Numbered from the stretch's first letter, positions 55,701 through 64,000 are shown. The stretch: 64,000 nt of DNA from Ascidia mentula (GCA_947561715.1 OX387199.1:1865001-1929000), one strand, 5' to 3'. Notes: generated from the sequence alone by a model not told the origin. Made by a program: numbers and translations.

Positions 55701-58700
55701 TTTTATTTGTACTTGAGGTCAAAATAAATTTTTGTGAACTCCAAATGCCGTACATGACTTTTGATAAATGTAAATTTGCAAGCATCTTACGTCGTATGGT
55801 TTGTTGAAAACCAAGTTGTACTGAAGGAACAACCGACCACTAAAAATGTCGCAAGCACAAAAAACTACGGTAAAACTAATATTTAAAGTGAAAATGTTAA
55901 AACGCTTCTGGTACTATAACTCAGTTGAGATTGTTGAAACAAATCGTCGGACGTGGCCCTTAACCAAACAATGGTTTCCTTAACATGCAACTCTAAAAAA
56001 AGGAGACAGACTCTAAAGCACCACCTTGTAGTGTAACATTTGCAGGAAATACGCCAGTAAAGCAAGAGATTTTTCCGGGTTTTGAAGGCAATGGTTCACA
56101 ATTAACAAGCGTAATGGAAATATTCAAACTTCACGTTTTATCGATGAAACGTCATTAAGAAAACTTCTTACAGGTTTAGGAGGGAGTTGATCTCCACAAA
56201 ATAATTCCAATCGATCAATCATATTTACTTGCATTTGTTAAACCCAAATATAAGGGATGGATTGAAGTGGAGAGTAGGAGTTAGAGATTCACTTCTTACC
56301 AAATTTTCAACTTCTTCTTCTACAATACAACGGATTTGTTATTCATACATCGTTTAACTATAATAACAGTAGTGTTGGTGAAAGTTTTGTTGTGATTTAA
56401 AATTATTTCATGGTAGGTATTGGGTGATGCGGACTTTCTTTATATTAACCCAGTGGTGGCAACCTGAGGCTTGCACATGACACAAGCCTTAATACAAGAC
56501 AACCCATGAGGTAAACATATTATTATCGTGTTAGTATCAAATAGCAATGACAGTTTGTACGTGGAACAAATAGTTTTTATATTTACAGGCTCTGGCAGGT
56601 TCCGAAATCTCTCTTCGAAGTCTTTATCTGTCGACAAATTAGTGACTATAAGTTCATCTTGTATATTGTGAACACACTTGAGTAAGGTTTCTGCCGCATC
56701 ACCATGTGTGTCATTGTACGAAAGATCCAACTTCCTTATCTGGAAATAAAAGCTTGAATTAGGAAATTAGTTCAGACAAATGTGACATTAAATGTTTAGA
56801 ACAAACATAACTGCTGGTAAAATATTAAAAACATCGACCTATCGGGTCTCATCTGTGCAGCCAGACAATTTAGCCAGACATAGATTATTTTATTTTGTGT
56901 GCACTACTGTCTGCAACTCACTAATTATAATTGCTTCATTGCTTGTACATTTTTACGAAAAGCAGTGTTTTACAATTGCTTGTTTTTGTGATTGCACTAT
57001 CTTACTAAAAAACTTAAAAGTGTGTTTTGCGTTGGCACGTGCACCATAGTTTTCTTGCTTTTACTTTGGAAGATAATGCTTAAATATGGAGTCGATTGGA
57101 CGTGGCATCTCTGCTTGAACACCTGAATTCCATTGAAACGAGTATCGAGTTCACAATAGAACGTGAATACGTCGGGGTGATATCATTTTTTGATGTTTCC
57201 ATTCAAATAGAGAACCGGAGACCTCTCCGCACAAGCATATACTGGTAACTGACTCATTCCGACAGGTATCTGTCCTCTCGGTTCGCGAACCCCATGACCC
57301 ACAAGCGTGCTGTAGTGCGTGCATTGTGAGCGGAAACCTTAGTTTCAGAGGAAGAGGCTTAAAACAGGAGGTTGGTAATGTGCAAAGTGCGTTTAGCGAA
57401 TGGCCACCCTCGTTCGTTTCTGCGGCGAAACCAAGATTCCTCGCTTAAAGGTGACGAAAGGTTGTGTTGCTATATATTTTGCAAGGCCTCCAGGTGTTTG
57501 AACGCACGCCTGTTATACAGCGTGCTTTGGTTTCACGTCTTAAAGATCGTACATGATTGCGACGGCGTATACATTGACGAGACTTGGCCGCGCCCGACGA
57601 ACAACGTAAAAGAAACACAAACGCAACGTGGCCAACCGCGGTTACAGCAACGTCGCAACTTGTGGCGGATGCAGGTGAATTTGGAGAAACGACAGTTTTG
57701 GATAAAATAAAGATTATTCCAAACGGATGTTTATCGAATAAATGCACCTGAATTGGCACTGAATGTTAAAAAGCAAACATTTTTTCCTCCAGTTTATCGG
57801 CACCTAGTAAACTTCCAAGGCATCACAGATTATAATGTTTTTATCTTATAGTTGGTAAATATTTGTGTTAAATTACGCCATTGTTTACATTCTGTTTGTT
57901 TTAAATTACGTCAATGAAAGTGTTGCAGCTTCTGCGATACACTGAATTTGTAAGTTTCGTGCACGAGCAATTGAAAGAGAAAAAATATGGAACGTCATAG
58001 GCTTTACTCTGATTGTCCAGTGTTCTTGTGGAGATGTGTGGTTGTACGTTGATGCGCATTTTCGGCTTGCTACATCCCACCCCCAATTTATTATGTTTTT
58101 TCGCGCTTCCTCGCGTTGTTTACACTCACGCACTTTTTCATACAGAAGGTCGATTGCATGACGGCAAAACGTCGATTAAATAAATTTTACCGCAAAGTTC
58201 AAAAATTGATTAAAAATGCTTGAATAAACTTCGAACAAAATTTTTTTTCACTGAATACGACAAGACAAAATTCTTTGCAGACAAAGAATGATTTTTTTTC
58301 ATATGAGTTTTCCAGCTAAAGGAATTGCTTGGGAGCGTGGGCCTCTTGTACCCCCTCCACCTGTATACGACTATGCGTGTTGGTATCATATGATGCAATA
58401 TGGAAGGTGTCATCCCCAATTACACATGGCTCCAACTTAGTAACACGTTTGTGACATTGATCGCAGTTATATGGTTGCAATGCCACGAGGCCCAATAAAA
58501 TCAAATGGCTTATTATAAGGAATAAACAAACTTTTTTTGAATTCGCCCTTTCAGGTTTTTTTATTGTGGGGAGTGTACAAATATGTTCAAAGAATATTCG
58601 TATTCGTATGTTGAGCTTTAGTATTACTGTTACTTGCGATCGAGCTTTACAAACTACCAATGTCTCCGTCTGCCGTATTGTAACCGCGTTACGCTACCGA

Positions 58701-61700
58701 AAACTGAAACGCATCTTCAAACAGAGACCTTGTCACGCTTTTTGCATTGGAGGTGACGTCACTTTCAATCAAGTGCCAAACCACTTTCCGCTCAACAGAT
58801 TTAAAATAAAATTTCTTTTTTTAAGAATTTGGTGCTGATTAGCGCAAGAGTAATTAAAATCGGTAGATATTTCAGAAAAAGCAAACAGCGTGAAAAGGCC
58901 GGTGTTTGAAGTTCTGATGAAATACTTCGGACTTTGAATTCAACATTGTAATTTGTGAGAAAATACTGCTAACAAATTTTCCATTAATACGATGTAACCT
59001 GTTGTAATACCAACCCAGACGAAGTTCGAATGATCGTGTTACAAGTTATCGTGAAATGGTAATCATTGGTGCGGAACGCTTTGGACTGTTTTTTGATTCT
59101 GCCAAAATGACGATTGAAATTCAAACCAAGGTAGTGCAACCAGTACTTTTGTCTTACTTCGACTTTTGTTTTTTTAAACAGAATAAAGTTATGTGTGGCG
59201 AACGATTCCAGATTATTCAAGTGTGTGTGACCGTAAGAAGTTTGGAAACCACTGGTCTAACATACAACTTACTGGTTTCTTAAGTTGTGATATGGAATTT
59301 GCAATCTTACAGATTCCACCACTTGTCATCTCACAACCCCACAGAGACAGATTCTCAATCCACTGAATACATGAAGCAATAGCAGATGCACTTTCATCAT
59401 CAACTGTGTTGTTACCAAGATTCAACGACGTCATCTGAAACAAATCAAAAATTACTGGAATCAGATTTTATGTCAACAATATCATTGTATTAATTATGAC
59501 GTCACAGAGGCAGAACAATCACTTGAATTTAATCGTTGAGCTCTGGTAGCTCAGTCAGTTACAGAAAGAACCCGCATTACACATGGTTGCAACTTAGTAA
59601 CACGTTTGTGACTTTGGTCGCAGTTATATGCCCTGCAGTGCCACGTGACCCAATAAATTCATATGGCTTATTACAAGAAATAAACAAACTTATTGAAGAT
59701 TTTCAATTGGCCCTTCTGGGGTTTATGAAGGGGACTGTACAAATATTGGGTAGGAATTTTCCTATTTTACGATTTTGTGAAGCCTTAATCGTTTGCCTTC
59801 ACTATTTTTTCAATAAAAGACGGTTTGTGCAACTGTGTTACGTCAACGAAAACTGAAACGCATATTTTGCGGTGGTGCGTGCGCCATACTTTTAATTGCT
59901 TACACTACCAACAAAGTTTTATCAATATTATGTAACCTGTTATAATATAAACCCAGAAGAAATTTAAATGTTCGTGCAAAAAGGTCATGTGAAATGGTAA
60001 ACATTAGTGCGGAACGCTTTTGCCGACAAAACACTATTACATTCGACCAAAATGATGACAGATTTCGAACCAACGTAGTGTAACCAGTATTTTTGTTTTA
60101 ATAAAACTTCTTCTCAAACATAATAAAGTTAGGTTTGGCGAACGATTCCAAATCATCCAAGTGTGTCATAACCTTAAAGACAGTGATTCCCAACCTTTTT
60201 GTGATTGCGTACAACTTCGGAGGTAAAACAATTTCGACGCGTACCACCCAGTTGAGTGTTACAAAGTAACCTAGGGGATGAAGTAACGAACATTTCGGGA
60301 TCCTTTATGATTTTTCAAATTCGAAATATATCCGTAAATTACGGAAAGGTGCTCGCGTATCACCTGGAATGCCGTCGCGTACCACCGGTTGGGAAACACT
60401 GCCCTACGAAGTTTGGAAACCACTGGTCTAACATACAACTTACTGGTTTCTTAAGTTGTGATATGGAATTTGCAATCTTACAGATTCCACCACTTGTCAT
60501 CTTACAACCATCCAGAGACAGATCCTCAATCCACTGAATACATGAAGCAATAGCAGATGCACTTTCATCATCAACTTTGTTGTAATCAAGTTTCAACGAC
60601 GTCATCTGAAACAAATGAGAAATTGCTGGAATCAGATTTTATGTCAACAATATCATTGTTATCAATTATGACATCACAGAGGCAGAACAATCACTTGGTG
60701 AATTTAATCGTTGAGCTCCGGTAGCTCAGTCAGTTAGAGAAAGAACCCGATTTACACATGGCTCCAACTTAGTAACATGTTTGTAACATTGGTAGGTGTG
60801 ACATGCTTGCAATGCCACGAGACCCCAAAAAATCAAATGGCTTTTTACAAGAAATAAACAAACTTATTGAAGATTTTGAATTTGCTCTTCTGGGGTTTAA
60901 TGAAGGGGAGTGTACAAACATTGTGTAGGATTTTTCAATTTTGTTAAACCTTAATCGTTTGCCTTCACTATTTTTAATAAAAGACGTTTTGTGCAACGGT
61001 GTTACGTCAACGAAAACTGAAACGCATATTTTATGGTGGTGCGTGCGGCATAGTTTTGATTGCTTACACTACTAACAAAGTTTTTATCAATATTTTGTAC
61101 TACAAATCCAGAAGAAGTTTGAATGTTCGGGCAAAAAGGTCATGTCAAATAGTAATCATTAGTGCGGAACGCTTTTGTCGACAAAACACTTTTAGATTCG
61201 ACCAAAATTATGACAGATTTCAAACCAAAGTAGTGTAACCAGTATTTTTGTTTTAATATCACTTTATCTTAAACATAATAAAATTAGGTTTGGCGAACGA
61301 TTCCAAATCATCCAAGAGTGTCATGACCCTAAGACAGTGAATCCCAACCTTTTTGTGGTTGCGTACAACTTGGAGGTAAAACAATTTCGACGCGTACCAC
61401 CTAGTTGAGTGTTACAAAGTAACCTAGGGGATGAAGTAACAAACATTTTGGGATCACGGTTTTTTCAATTCGAAATATATCCGCTAATTACGAAAAGGTG
61501 CTCGCGTACCACCTGGAATGTCGTCGCGTACCACCGGTTGGGAAACACTGCCCTAAGAAGTTTGGAAACCACTGGTCTAACATACAACTTACTGGTTTCT
61601 TAAGTTGTGATATGGAATTTGCAATCTTACAGATTCTACCACTTGTCATCTTACAATTCCCCAGAGACAGATTCTCAATCCACTGAATACATGAAGCAAT

Positions 61701-63908
61701 AGCAGATGCACTTTCATCATCAACTTTGTTCCAATCAAGATCCAACGACGTCATCTGAAACAAATGAAAAATTGCTGGAATCAGTTTTTATGTCCACAAT
61801 ACATCATTGTATCAATTATGACGTCACAGAGGCAGAACAATCAGTTGGTGAATTAAATCGTTTAGCTCCGGTAGCTCAGTCAGTTAGAGAAAGAACCCGA
61901 ATTACACATGGCTCCAACTTAGTAACACGTTTGTGACCTAGGTGGCAGTTATATGCCTACAATGCCACGAGACCCAATGAATGGCATTGCAAGGAATAAA
62001 CCAACTTATTTTTGAATTCGCCCTTTCAGGTTTTTTAATTAAGGGGAGTTTTCAAATATCTTTACGGAATTTTCTTCCAATGTTGTGATTTTGTATTACT
62101 GTTACTTGTGATCCAGCTTTACAAACTACCAATGCCTGCATCTGCGCTATTTTTTCAATATAACACGGTATGTGTAACTGCGTTACGTTACCGAAACTGA
62201 AACGCATGTTTGCGTTGGTGCGTGCGCCATAGTTTTAATAGCTTTTCCCAATCGAATCTGGTAAATCGCAAACAAGCTTTTTTATGTGGTCAGCCAATTA
62301 GGCGTATTATTAAATCACTGTTACTTGTGATCCAGCTTTACAAACCACCAATGTCTGCGTCGGCGCAACTTTGGCAACAAAAGACGGATTGTGTAACATG
62401 TTACTGAAAACTAAAACGCACGTTTTAATAAAAGGCCTATGCTCAATCAAATTCAGTGGTCACTGTTTTGCAATAGCATGTTGCAATACTTTTTGTCTGG
62501 TTTTCTTTTTGTAACTTATCCACAAAAAATACTTACCTTATGTTTTATAGCACCTACAACTTCTTGGATTGCAGAGTTACTGACATTTCTAATGGTAAGT
62601 TCCAGTGTTGGATAAAATAAATGTATGACGCATGACAAAGCAAATGCTTCGTGATCACCATTCACTGTTAGCTGGTTGGGGATGGAATCAAACTGAAAAC
62701 AATTTAAGAAGACTGATTTTATCATGTGCAAACACTAATGTATTTAACGATTCTATTGTAAGTTTCATAACAGGAAGAAACATTTGAACAAAGAACACCC
62801 AATGAATTGAAAAAAGTTTTTTAAAATCATAAGAATTACAAGTTTTCAAACCTCAAATGCTGATTCCATGTACTTCTCGACCAACATCTTGGGATCCACT
62901 GAACTCTAAAAAAACACAAACATGGATTTTATAAGTATATGAATCAAGTTAAACTTTGGGCAAATGAAAAAGATTGAAATATTGTCAAAGTTTTAGTCCT
63001 TTAGGTTGCAGCACTTTACCAGAGGCAAATCTCCAAACAGATCAAACTTTCCACAAGATTTAATTCCATTTTTTGATACTCTGAACTTTGTTACAATCAG
63101 CTTGTTAACATGTGATGTTGCTTGATTCGAAAGCAATTGCAGAAGTGAATATGAAACCGCATTTCCACTGATATCCAGAGTCTCCATCTATCAGATTAAT
63201 GCTATTGTAGTTTTGTGAAAATTATTTCTATATACCATGTACTATGTAACAAGGGGGGCTCATGTTTTTAATTCTCTTTACAGAATTTTTTTTTTCTCTT
63301 TTCTGCAGTTGGATGACACACCTACAGACTCCAAAATGTAAGTGTGTCAAACCACAAACTAACGGAAAAAGTAAATGTTCACCAAAATACAAAACATTTA
63401 GCTTACTTGATGTTGAGATCTTAATAAAGCAGCAACAATTTTACACAAGCTGGGGCCAGCAATACTACAACCAGACAGATACAGGATTTTGATCAAATGA
63501 ACAATTGATGCTATTGCAGATGCAGCTTCATCATCAGTTTTGTTGTTGTTAAGGGTGAGTGATGTAAGCTAATACACAAAATAACAATCATTTTGGTTTA
63601 AAATGTTTGCTATCACACAGAACATAAATATGTTTCCTATGGTTTTGTTTTCTTTAATATATCAGCTTTATGTCATGTATAAGTTTCAGAAGAGCTTTCG
63701 AAGGGCCTGAGTATCAGTTTCAATGTCAAGAAAATCAGAAACCTACTTGATGTTGAGATTCCAACAAAGCATCAGCAATTTTACACATGCTGGGACCAAC
63801 AATTTGATAATGAGACAGAGACAGGTTTTCAATAAAGTGAACACTTGATGCTATTGCAGATGCAGCTTCATCATCCAATTTAATACCGTTTAGGGTGAGT
63901 GAAGTAAT
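46463..63908 (-). CDS. LRR exon array B of a second NLR-like gene (5' end beyond the window)
   Basis: Span of eleven minus-strand LRR or linker exons listed separately. The order from the right edge is 162, 162, 168, 54, 156, 162x3, 153, then CSTF2, then 162, 153. The cassette order matches array A. No NACHT or N-terminal exon lies inside the window, so the 5' part must be beyond 64 kb. The two exons beyond CSTF2 (47595 and 46463) may not belong to the same transcript: they lie in a duplicated block, and reaching them would require splicing across a same-strand housekeeping gene. Confidence 0.5.
46701..47594. repeat. Intron sequence of repeat-unit composition
   Basis: Matches 5217-5600 and 56830-57270. 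A C/G-rich CCGGATCC/GGCCGGATAA patch lies at 47140-47525 with inverted CCGG-rich ends (about 47125 and 47525), possibly a small MITE. No gene. Confidence 0.4.
47595..47756 (-). CDS. Hypervariable LRR exon, copy 7 (162 nt)
   Basis: Acceptor TTTGTTTCAG, donor GTAAGT, 54 aa, phase 0-0. Variable blocks LYLDRNT (4-10) and LGSCK (31-35); H at 24, E at 52. It is open and has intact splice sites although it lies downstream of CSTF2, so it may be a stranded duplicate or part of a third gene. Confidence 0.7.
47757..48560. repeat. Upstream flank of hypervariable copy 7
   Basis: Matches the standard unit at 26360-26530 and 25011-25500. It ends in unique DNA before the CSTF2 stop exon. Confidence 0.5.
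48815..48931 (-). CDS. CSTF2: CSTF2 exon 10 (C-terminal domain and stop)
   Basis: Acceptor GTATTTCCAG; 38 residues ending QLQGGRP and TGA at 48817-48815. This is the conserved three-helix C-terminal domain that binds PC4/PCF11-type partners in the family. Confidence 0.93.
   Translation of the reverse strand, partial: AALIMQVLQLTPEQIRMLPDEQRRSILALKDQLQGGRP
48815..52708 (-). CDS. CSTF2: Cleavage stimulation factor subunit 2 (CstF-64), ten coding exons
   Basis: Nuclear RNA-binding subunit of the CstF complex, which binds GU-rich elements downstream of poly(A) sites during mRNA 3'-end formation. Exons (minus strand): 52708-52648, 52536-52458, 52366-52198, 51647-51498, 51406-51287, 50821-50753, 50598-50483, 49903-49764, 49456-49191, 48931-48815. 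Lengths sum to 1287 nt (428 aa plus stop) and all phases join. Domains: RRM near residues 20-95 with [14 protein letters not shown] (RNP2) and KGYGFAEYQ (RNP1); hinge [40 protein letters not shown]; a Pro/Gly/Arg-rich region with MDR/RG repeats; and the C-terminal helical domain [20 protein letters not shown]. The start ATG gives [20 protein letters not shown], matching the family N-terminus. It is shorter than the human protein because the MEARG-type repeats are few. Intron 4 has a GC donor. Confidence 0.95.
49191..50821 (-). CDS. CSTF2: CSTF2 exons 6-9 (Pro/Gly/Arg-rich region)
   Basis: Exon 6 (69 nt, [20 protein letters not shown]), exon 7 (116 nt), exon 8 (140 nt) and exon 9 (266 nt, [20 protein letters not shown] then repeated MDRGG/MDRPG). 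This is a disordered low-complexity region, as in CstF-64 orthologues. The frame is set by phase continuity from exons 7 and 8; a longer overlapping frame in exon 9 is a shadow. Confidence 0.85.
51104..51129 (+). other. Hammerhead-like core in a CSTF2 intron
   Basis: CTGATGA - GCTT/AAGC stem - GAAA, followed by TATATATG. It lies in intron 5 of CSTF2, antisense to the gene. No long arms are seen here. Confidence 0.4.
51287..51647 (-). CDS. CSTF2: CSTF2 exons 4-5 (hinge, CSTF3/symplekin contact region)
   Basis: Exon 4 (150 nt) starts [20 protein letters not shown] and ends MKQMK; its donor is GCAAGAG, a GC-AG intron. Exon 5 (120 nt) starts [20 protein letters not shown] and ends VDPEIAM at GTAACG. 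In the family, the hinge binds CstF-77 and symplekin in a mutually exclusive way. Confidence 0.92.
52198..52708 (-). CDS. CSTF2: CSTF2 exons 1-3 (RRM)
   Basis: Exon 1 (61 nt) ends in phase 1 at GTAAGT; exon 2 (79 nt, acceptor GTTTTCAG) ends in phase 2 at GTATGT; exon 3 (169 nt, acceptor TATCAATGCAG) ends in phase 0. Together they encode 103 residues carrying the whole RRM, including both RNP motifs and the C-terminal [12 protein letters not shown]. Upstream of the ATG a second, out-of-frame ATG (52731, MAENDNV...) opens a 12-codon reading frame overlapping the start, a possible uORF if the transcript begins above it. Confidence 0.92.
52740..53974. other. CSTF2 upstream region
   Basis: Holds the presumed promoter; no TATA box or motif can be singled out. 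A 50-bp direct repeat (CTATAAAGTATATCGCAACG) is at about 53140 and 53617. Confidence 0.4.
53975..56840. repeat. Large segmental duplication, right copy (right of CSTF2)
   Basis: See 42460-46700. It includes the LRR-like exon 56587-56739 and the frame 55227-55436 ([20 protein letters not shown]), about 95% like its partner by eye, longer in this copy and unrecognised. Confidence 0.75.
56587..56739 (-). CDS. LRR-like exon of the GDAAETLL class, 153 nt, copy 2
   Basis: Acceptor TATTTCCAG, donor GTAAAT, 51 aa, phase 0-0. It starts [20 protein letters not shown] (LxxLDLSYN is a clean LRR strand) and ends [11 protein letters not shown]. The mid-section [12 protein letters not shown] is shared with the copy at 46463. 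The weaker donor (GTAAAT) is noted. Confidence 0.65.
56841..59272. repeat. Intron sequence of repeat-unit composition
   Basis: Contains the GACAGGTATCTGTCCTCTCG block, a GTCGATTGCATGACGGCAAA tail (58150), the empty site of the solo LTR (58401-58412), and the standard hypervariable-exon flank. Frames here are shadows. Confidence 0.5.
59273..59434 (-). CDS. Hypervariable LRR exon, copy 8 (162 nt)
   Basis: Acceptor TTTGTTTCAG, donor GTAAGT, 54 aa, phase 0-0. Variable blocks LNLGNNT (4-10) and LWGCE (31-35). Its flank has the empty version of the hAT-type insertion site seen in copies 9 and 10. Confidence 0.8.
60181..60401 (+). mobile_element. hAT-type MITE beside copy 9
   Basis: Ends CAGTGATTCCCAACC and GGTTGGGAAACACTG. 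Flanks CTTAAAGA and CCCTACGA are degenerate versions of the 8-bp duplication seen at the next copy. Confidence 0.75.
60444..60605 (-). CDS. Hypervariable LRR exon, copy 9 (162 nt)
   Basis: Acceptor TTTGTTTCAG, donor GTAAGT, 54 aa, phase 0-0. Variable blocks LKLDYNK (4-10) and LDGCK (31-35), D at 28. The first block matches copy 1 except position 10; the second is identical to copy 6. It carries the same hAT-type insertion as copy 10 at the matching site. Confidence 0.8.
61335..61550 (+). mobile_element. hAT-type MITE beside copy 10
   Basis: 216 bp. Ends CAGTGAATCCCAACC and GGTTGGGAAACACTG, with identical 8-bp flanks CCCTAAGA at 61327-61334 and 61551-61558. Confidence 0.8.
61593..61754 (-). 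CDS. Hypervariable LRR exon, copy 10 (162 nt)
   Basis: Acceptor TTTGTTTCAG, donor GTAAGT, 54 aa, phase 0-0. Variable blocks LDLDWNK (4-10) and LGNCK (31-35); R at 40 instead of G. First of three tandem copies spaced about 1.15 kb. A 216-bp hAT-type insertion lies just beyond the donor. Confidence 0.8.
61755..62536. repeat. Flank of copy 10 and intron
   Basis: Standard unit flank to about 62400 (a 60-bp piece, TTACTTGTGATCCAGCTTTA, occurs twice, at about 62100 and 62322). Then a bridge to the 156-nt exon that resembles 29090-29650. Confidence 0.5.
62537..62692 (-). CDS. LRR exon of the SIPNQLTV class, 156 nt
   Basis: Acceptor AATTGTTTTCAG, donor GTAAGT, 52 aa, phase 0-0. It starts [20 protein letters not shown] and ends EVVGAIKHK. 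Confidence 0.75.
62852..62905 (-). CDS. Linker exon, 54 nt
   Basis: [18 protein letters not shown], acceptor GTTTTTTTAG, donor GTTTGA, phase 0-0. Its last ten residues match the 42-nt linker of array A ([11 protein letters not shown]). Confidence 0.65.
63020..63187 (-). CDS. LRR exon of the METLDISGN class, 168 nt
   Basis: Acceptor TCTGATAG, donor GTAAAG, 56 aa, phase 0-0. It starts [20 protein letters not shown] and ends [10 protein letters not shown]. Close relative of 27788-27952 in array A, which ties the two arrays together. Confidence 0.75.
63407..63568 (-). CDS. LRR exon of the 162-nt class, diverged copy
   Basis: Acceptor TTGTGTATTAG, donor GTAAGC, 54 aa, phase 0-0. It starts [20 protein letters not shown] and ends [10 protein letters not shown]. 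Closest to 63747-63908, a local duplicate. Confidence 0.75.
63747..63908 (-). CDS. LRR exon of the 162-nt class, diverged copy
   Basis: Acceptor AATATGAAATATTCAG-type (CATATTCAG), donor GTAGGT, 54 aa, phase 0-0. It starts [20 protein letters not shown] and ends [11 protein letters not shown]. Same architecture as the hypervariable copies but older. Confidence 0.75.
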
Positions 63909-64000
63909 CTGAATATGAAATATTAACAAAGTATATTCCGATTCAAATTGACTACAATTAAGCAACATTGTAATACAAACATGCTTAATTTTATTTACAA

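Larger units (their letters stand above)
59273..61930. repeat. Tandem array of three exon units, about 1.15 kb each
   Basis: Exon starts at 59434, 60605 and 61754 are 1171 and 1149 bp apart, with collinear flanks (TTACACATGGCTCCAACTTA, tRNA-like fragment, exon, hAT-like end). Confidence 0.75.

Noticed and set aside
1-64000. CRISPR arrays, bacterial operons or phage genes
   Set aside because: Spliced genes, AT-rich introns and eukaryotic repeats throughout; no regularly spaced direct repeats with unique spacers.

Overview
The window is AT-rich animal DNA: intron-containing genes with metazoan splice sites, many hAT-type and foldback repeats, LINE fragments and LTR-retrotransposon fossils. An invertebrate deuterostome, possibly an ascidian, fits best (NLR-type receptor with paired leucine-rich-repeat exons, CSTF2 with short introns), but nothing here fixes the species. 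All host genes I can support lie on the minus strand.

Layout. From about 39.9 kb down to the left edge runs an NLR-like receptor gene (array A). It has a first exon at 39.5-39.9 kb, a short second exon at 35.3-35.4 kb, and a Copia fossil at 32.1-35.06 kb where a NACHT exon would be expected. An exon with the end of an NLR NACHT/helical region follows (31.55-32.09 kb), then a long series of LRR exons to 4.5 kb. Two Ty3/Gypsy fossils (about 11.45-14.46 kb and 20.68-25.01 kb) lie inside its introns. LINE pieces and a foldback element fill 35.5-41 kb. From 46.4 kb to the right edge is a second LRR exon series (array B). The ten-exon housekeeping gene CSTF2 (48.8-52.7 kb, 428 aa predicted) sits within it, flanked by two direct copies of a multi-kilobase duplicated block (42.5-46.7 and 54.0-56.8 kb).

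Main observation. Ten copies of one 162-nt LRR exon (54 aa, two repeats) are scattered over 57 kb. Their scaffold codons are almost identical down to third positions. Seven codons, at the solvent-exposed x positions of the two LxLxxN/C beta-strands, vary strongly and often by more than one base. The copies are mosaics of a few variable blocks. All LRR exons in both arrays are multiples of three and phase 0-0, so copies can be gained, lost, skipped or shuffled without breaking the frame. This looks like a germline-diversified, cassette-built LRR recognition surface. Function and expression are inference.

A second cross-cutting signal: several unrelated repeats carry the same short core, CTGANGA - small hairpin - GAAA, which matches two of the conserved strands of a hammerhead ribozyme.
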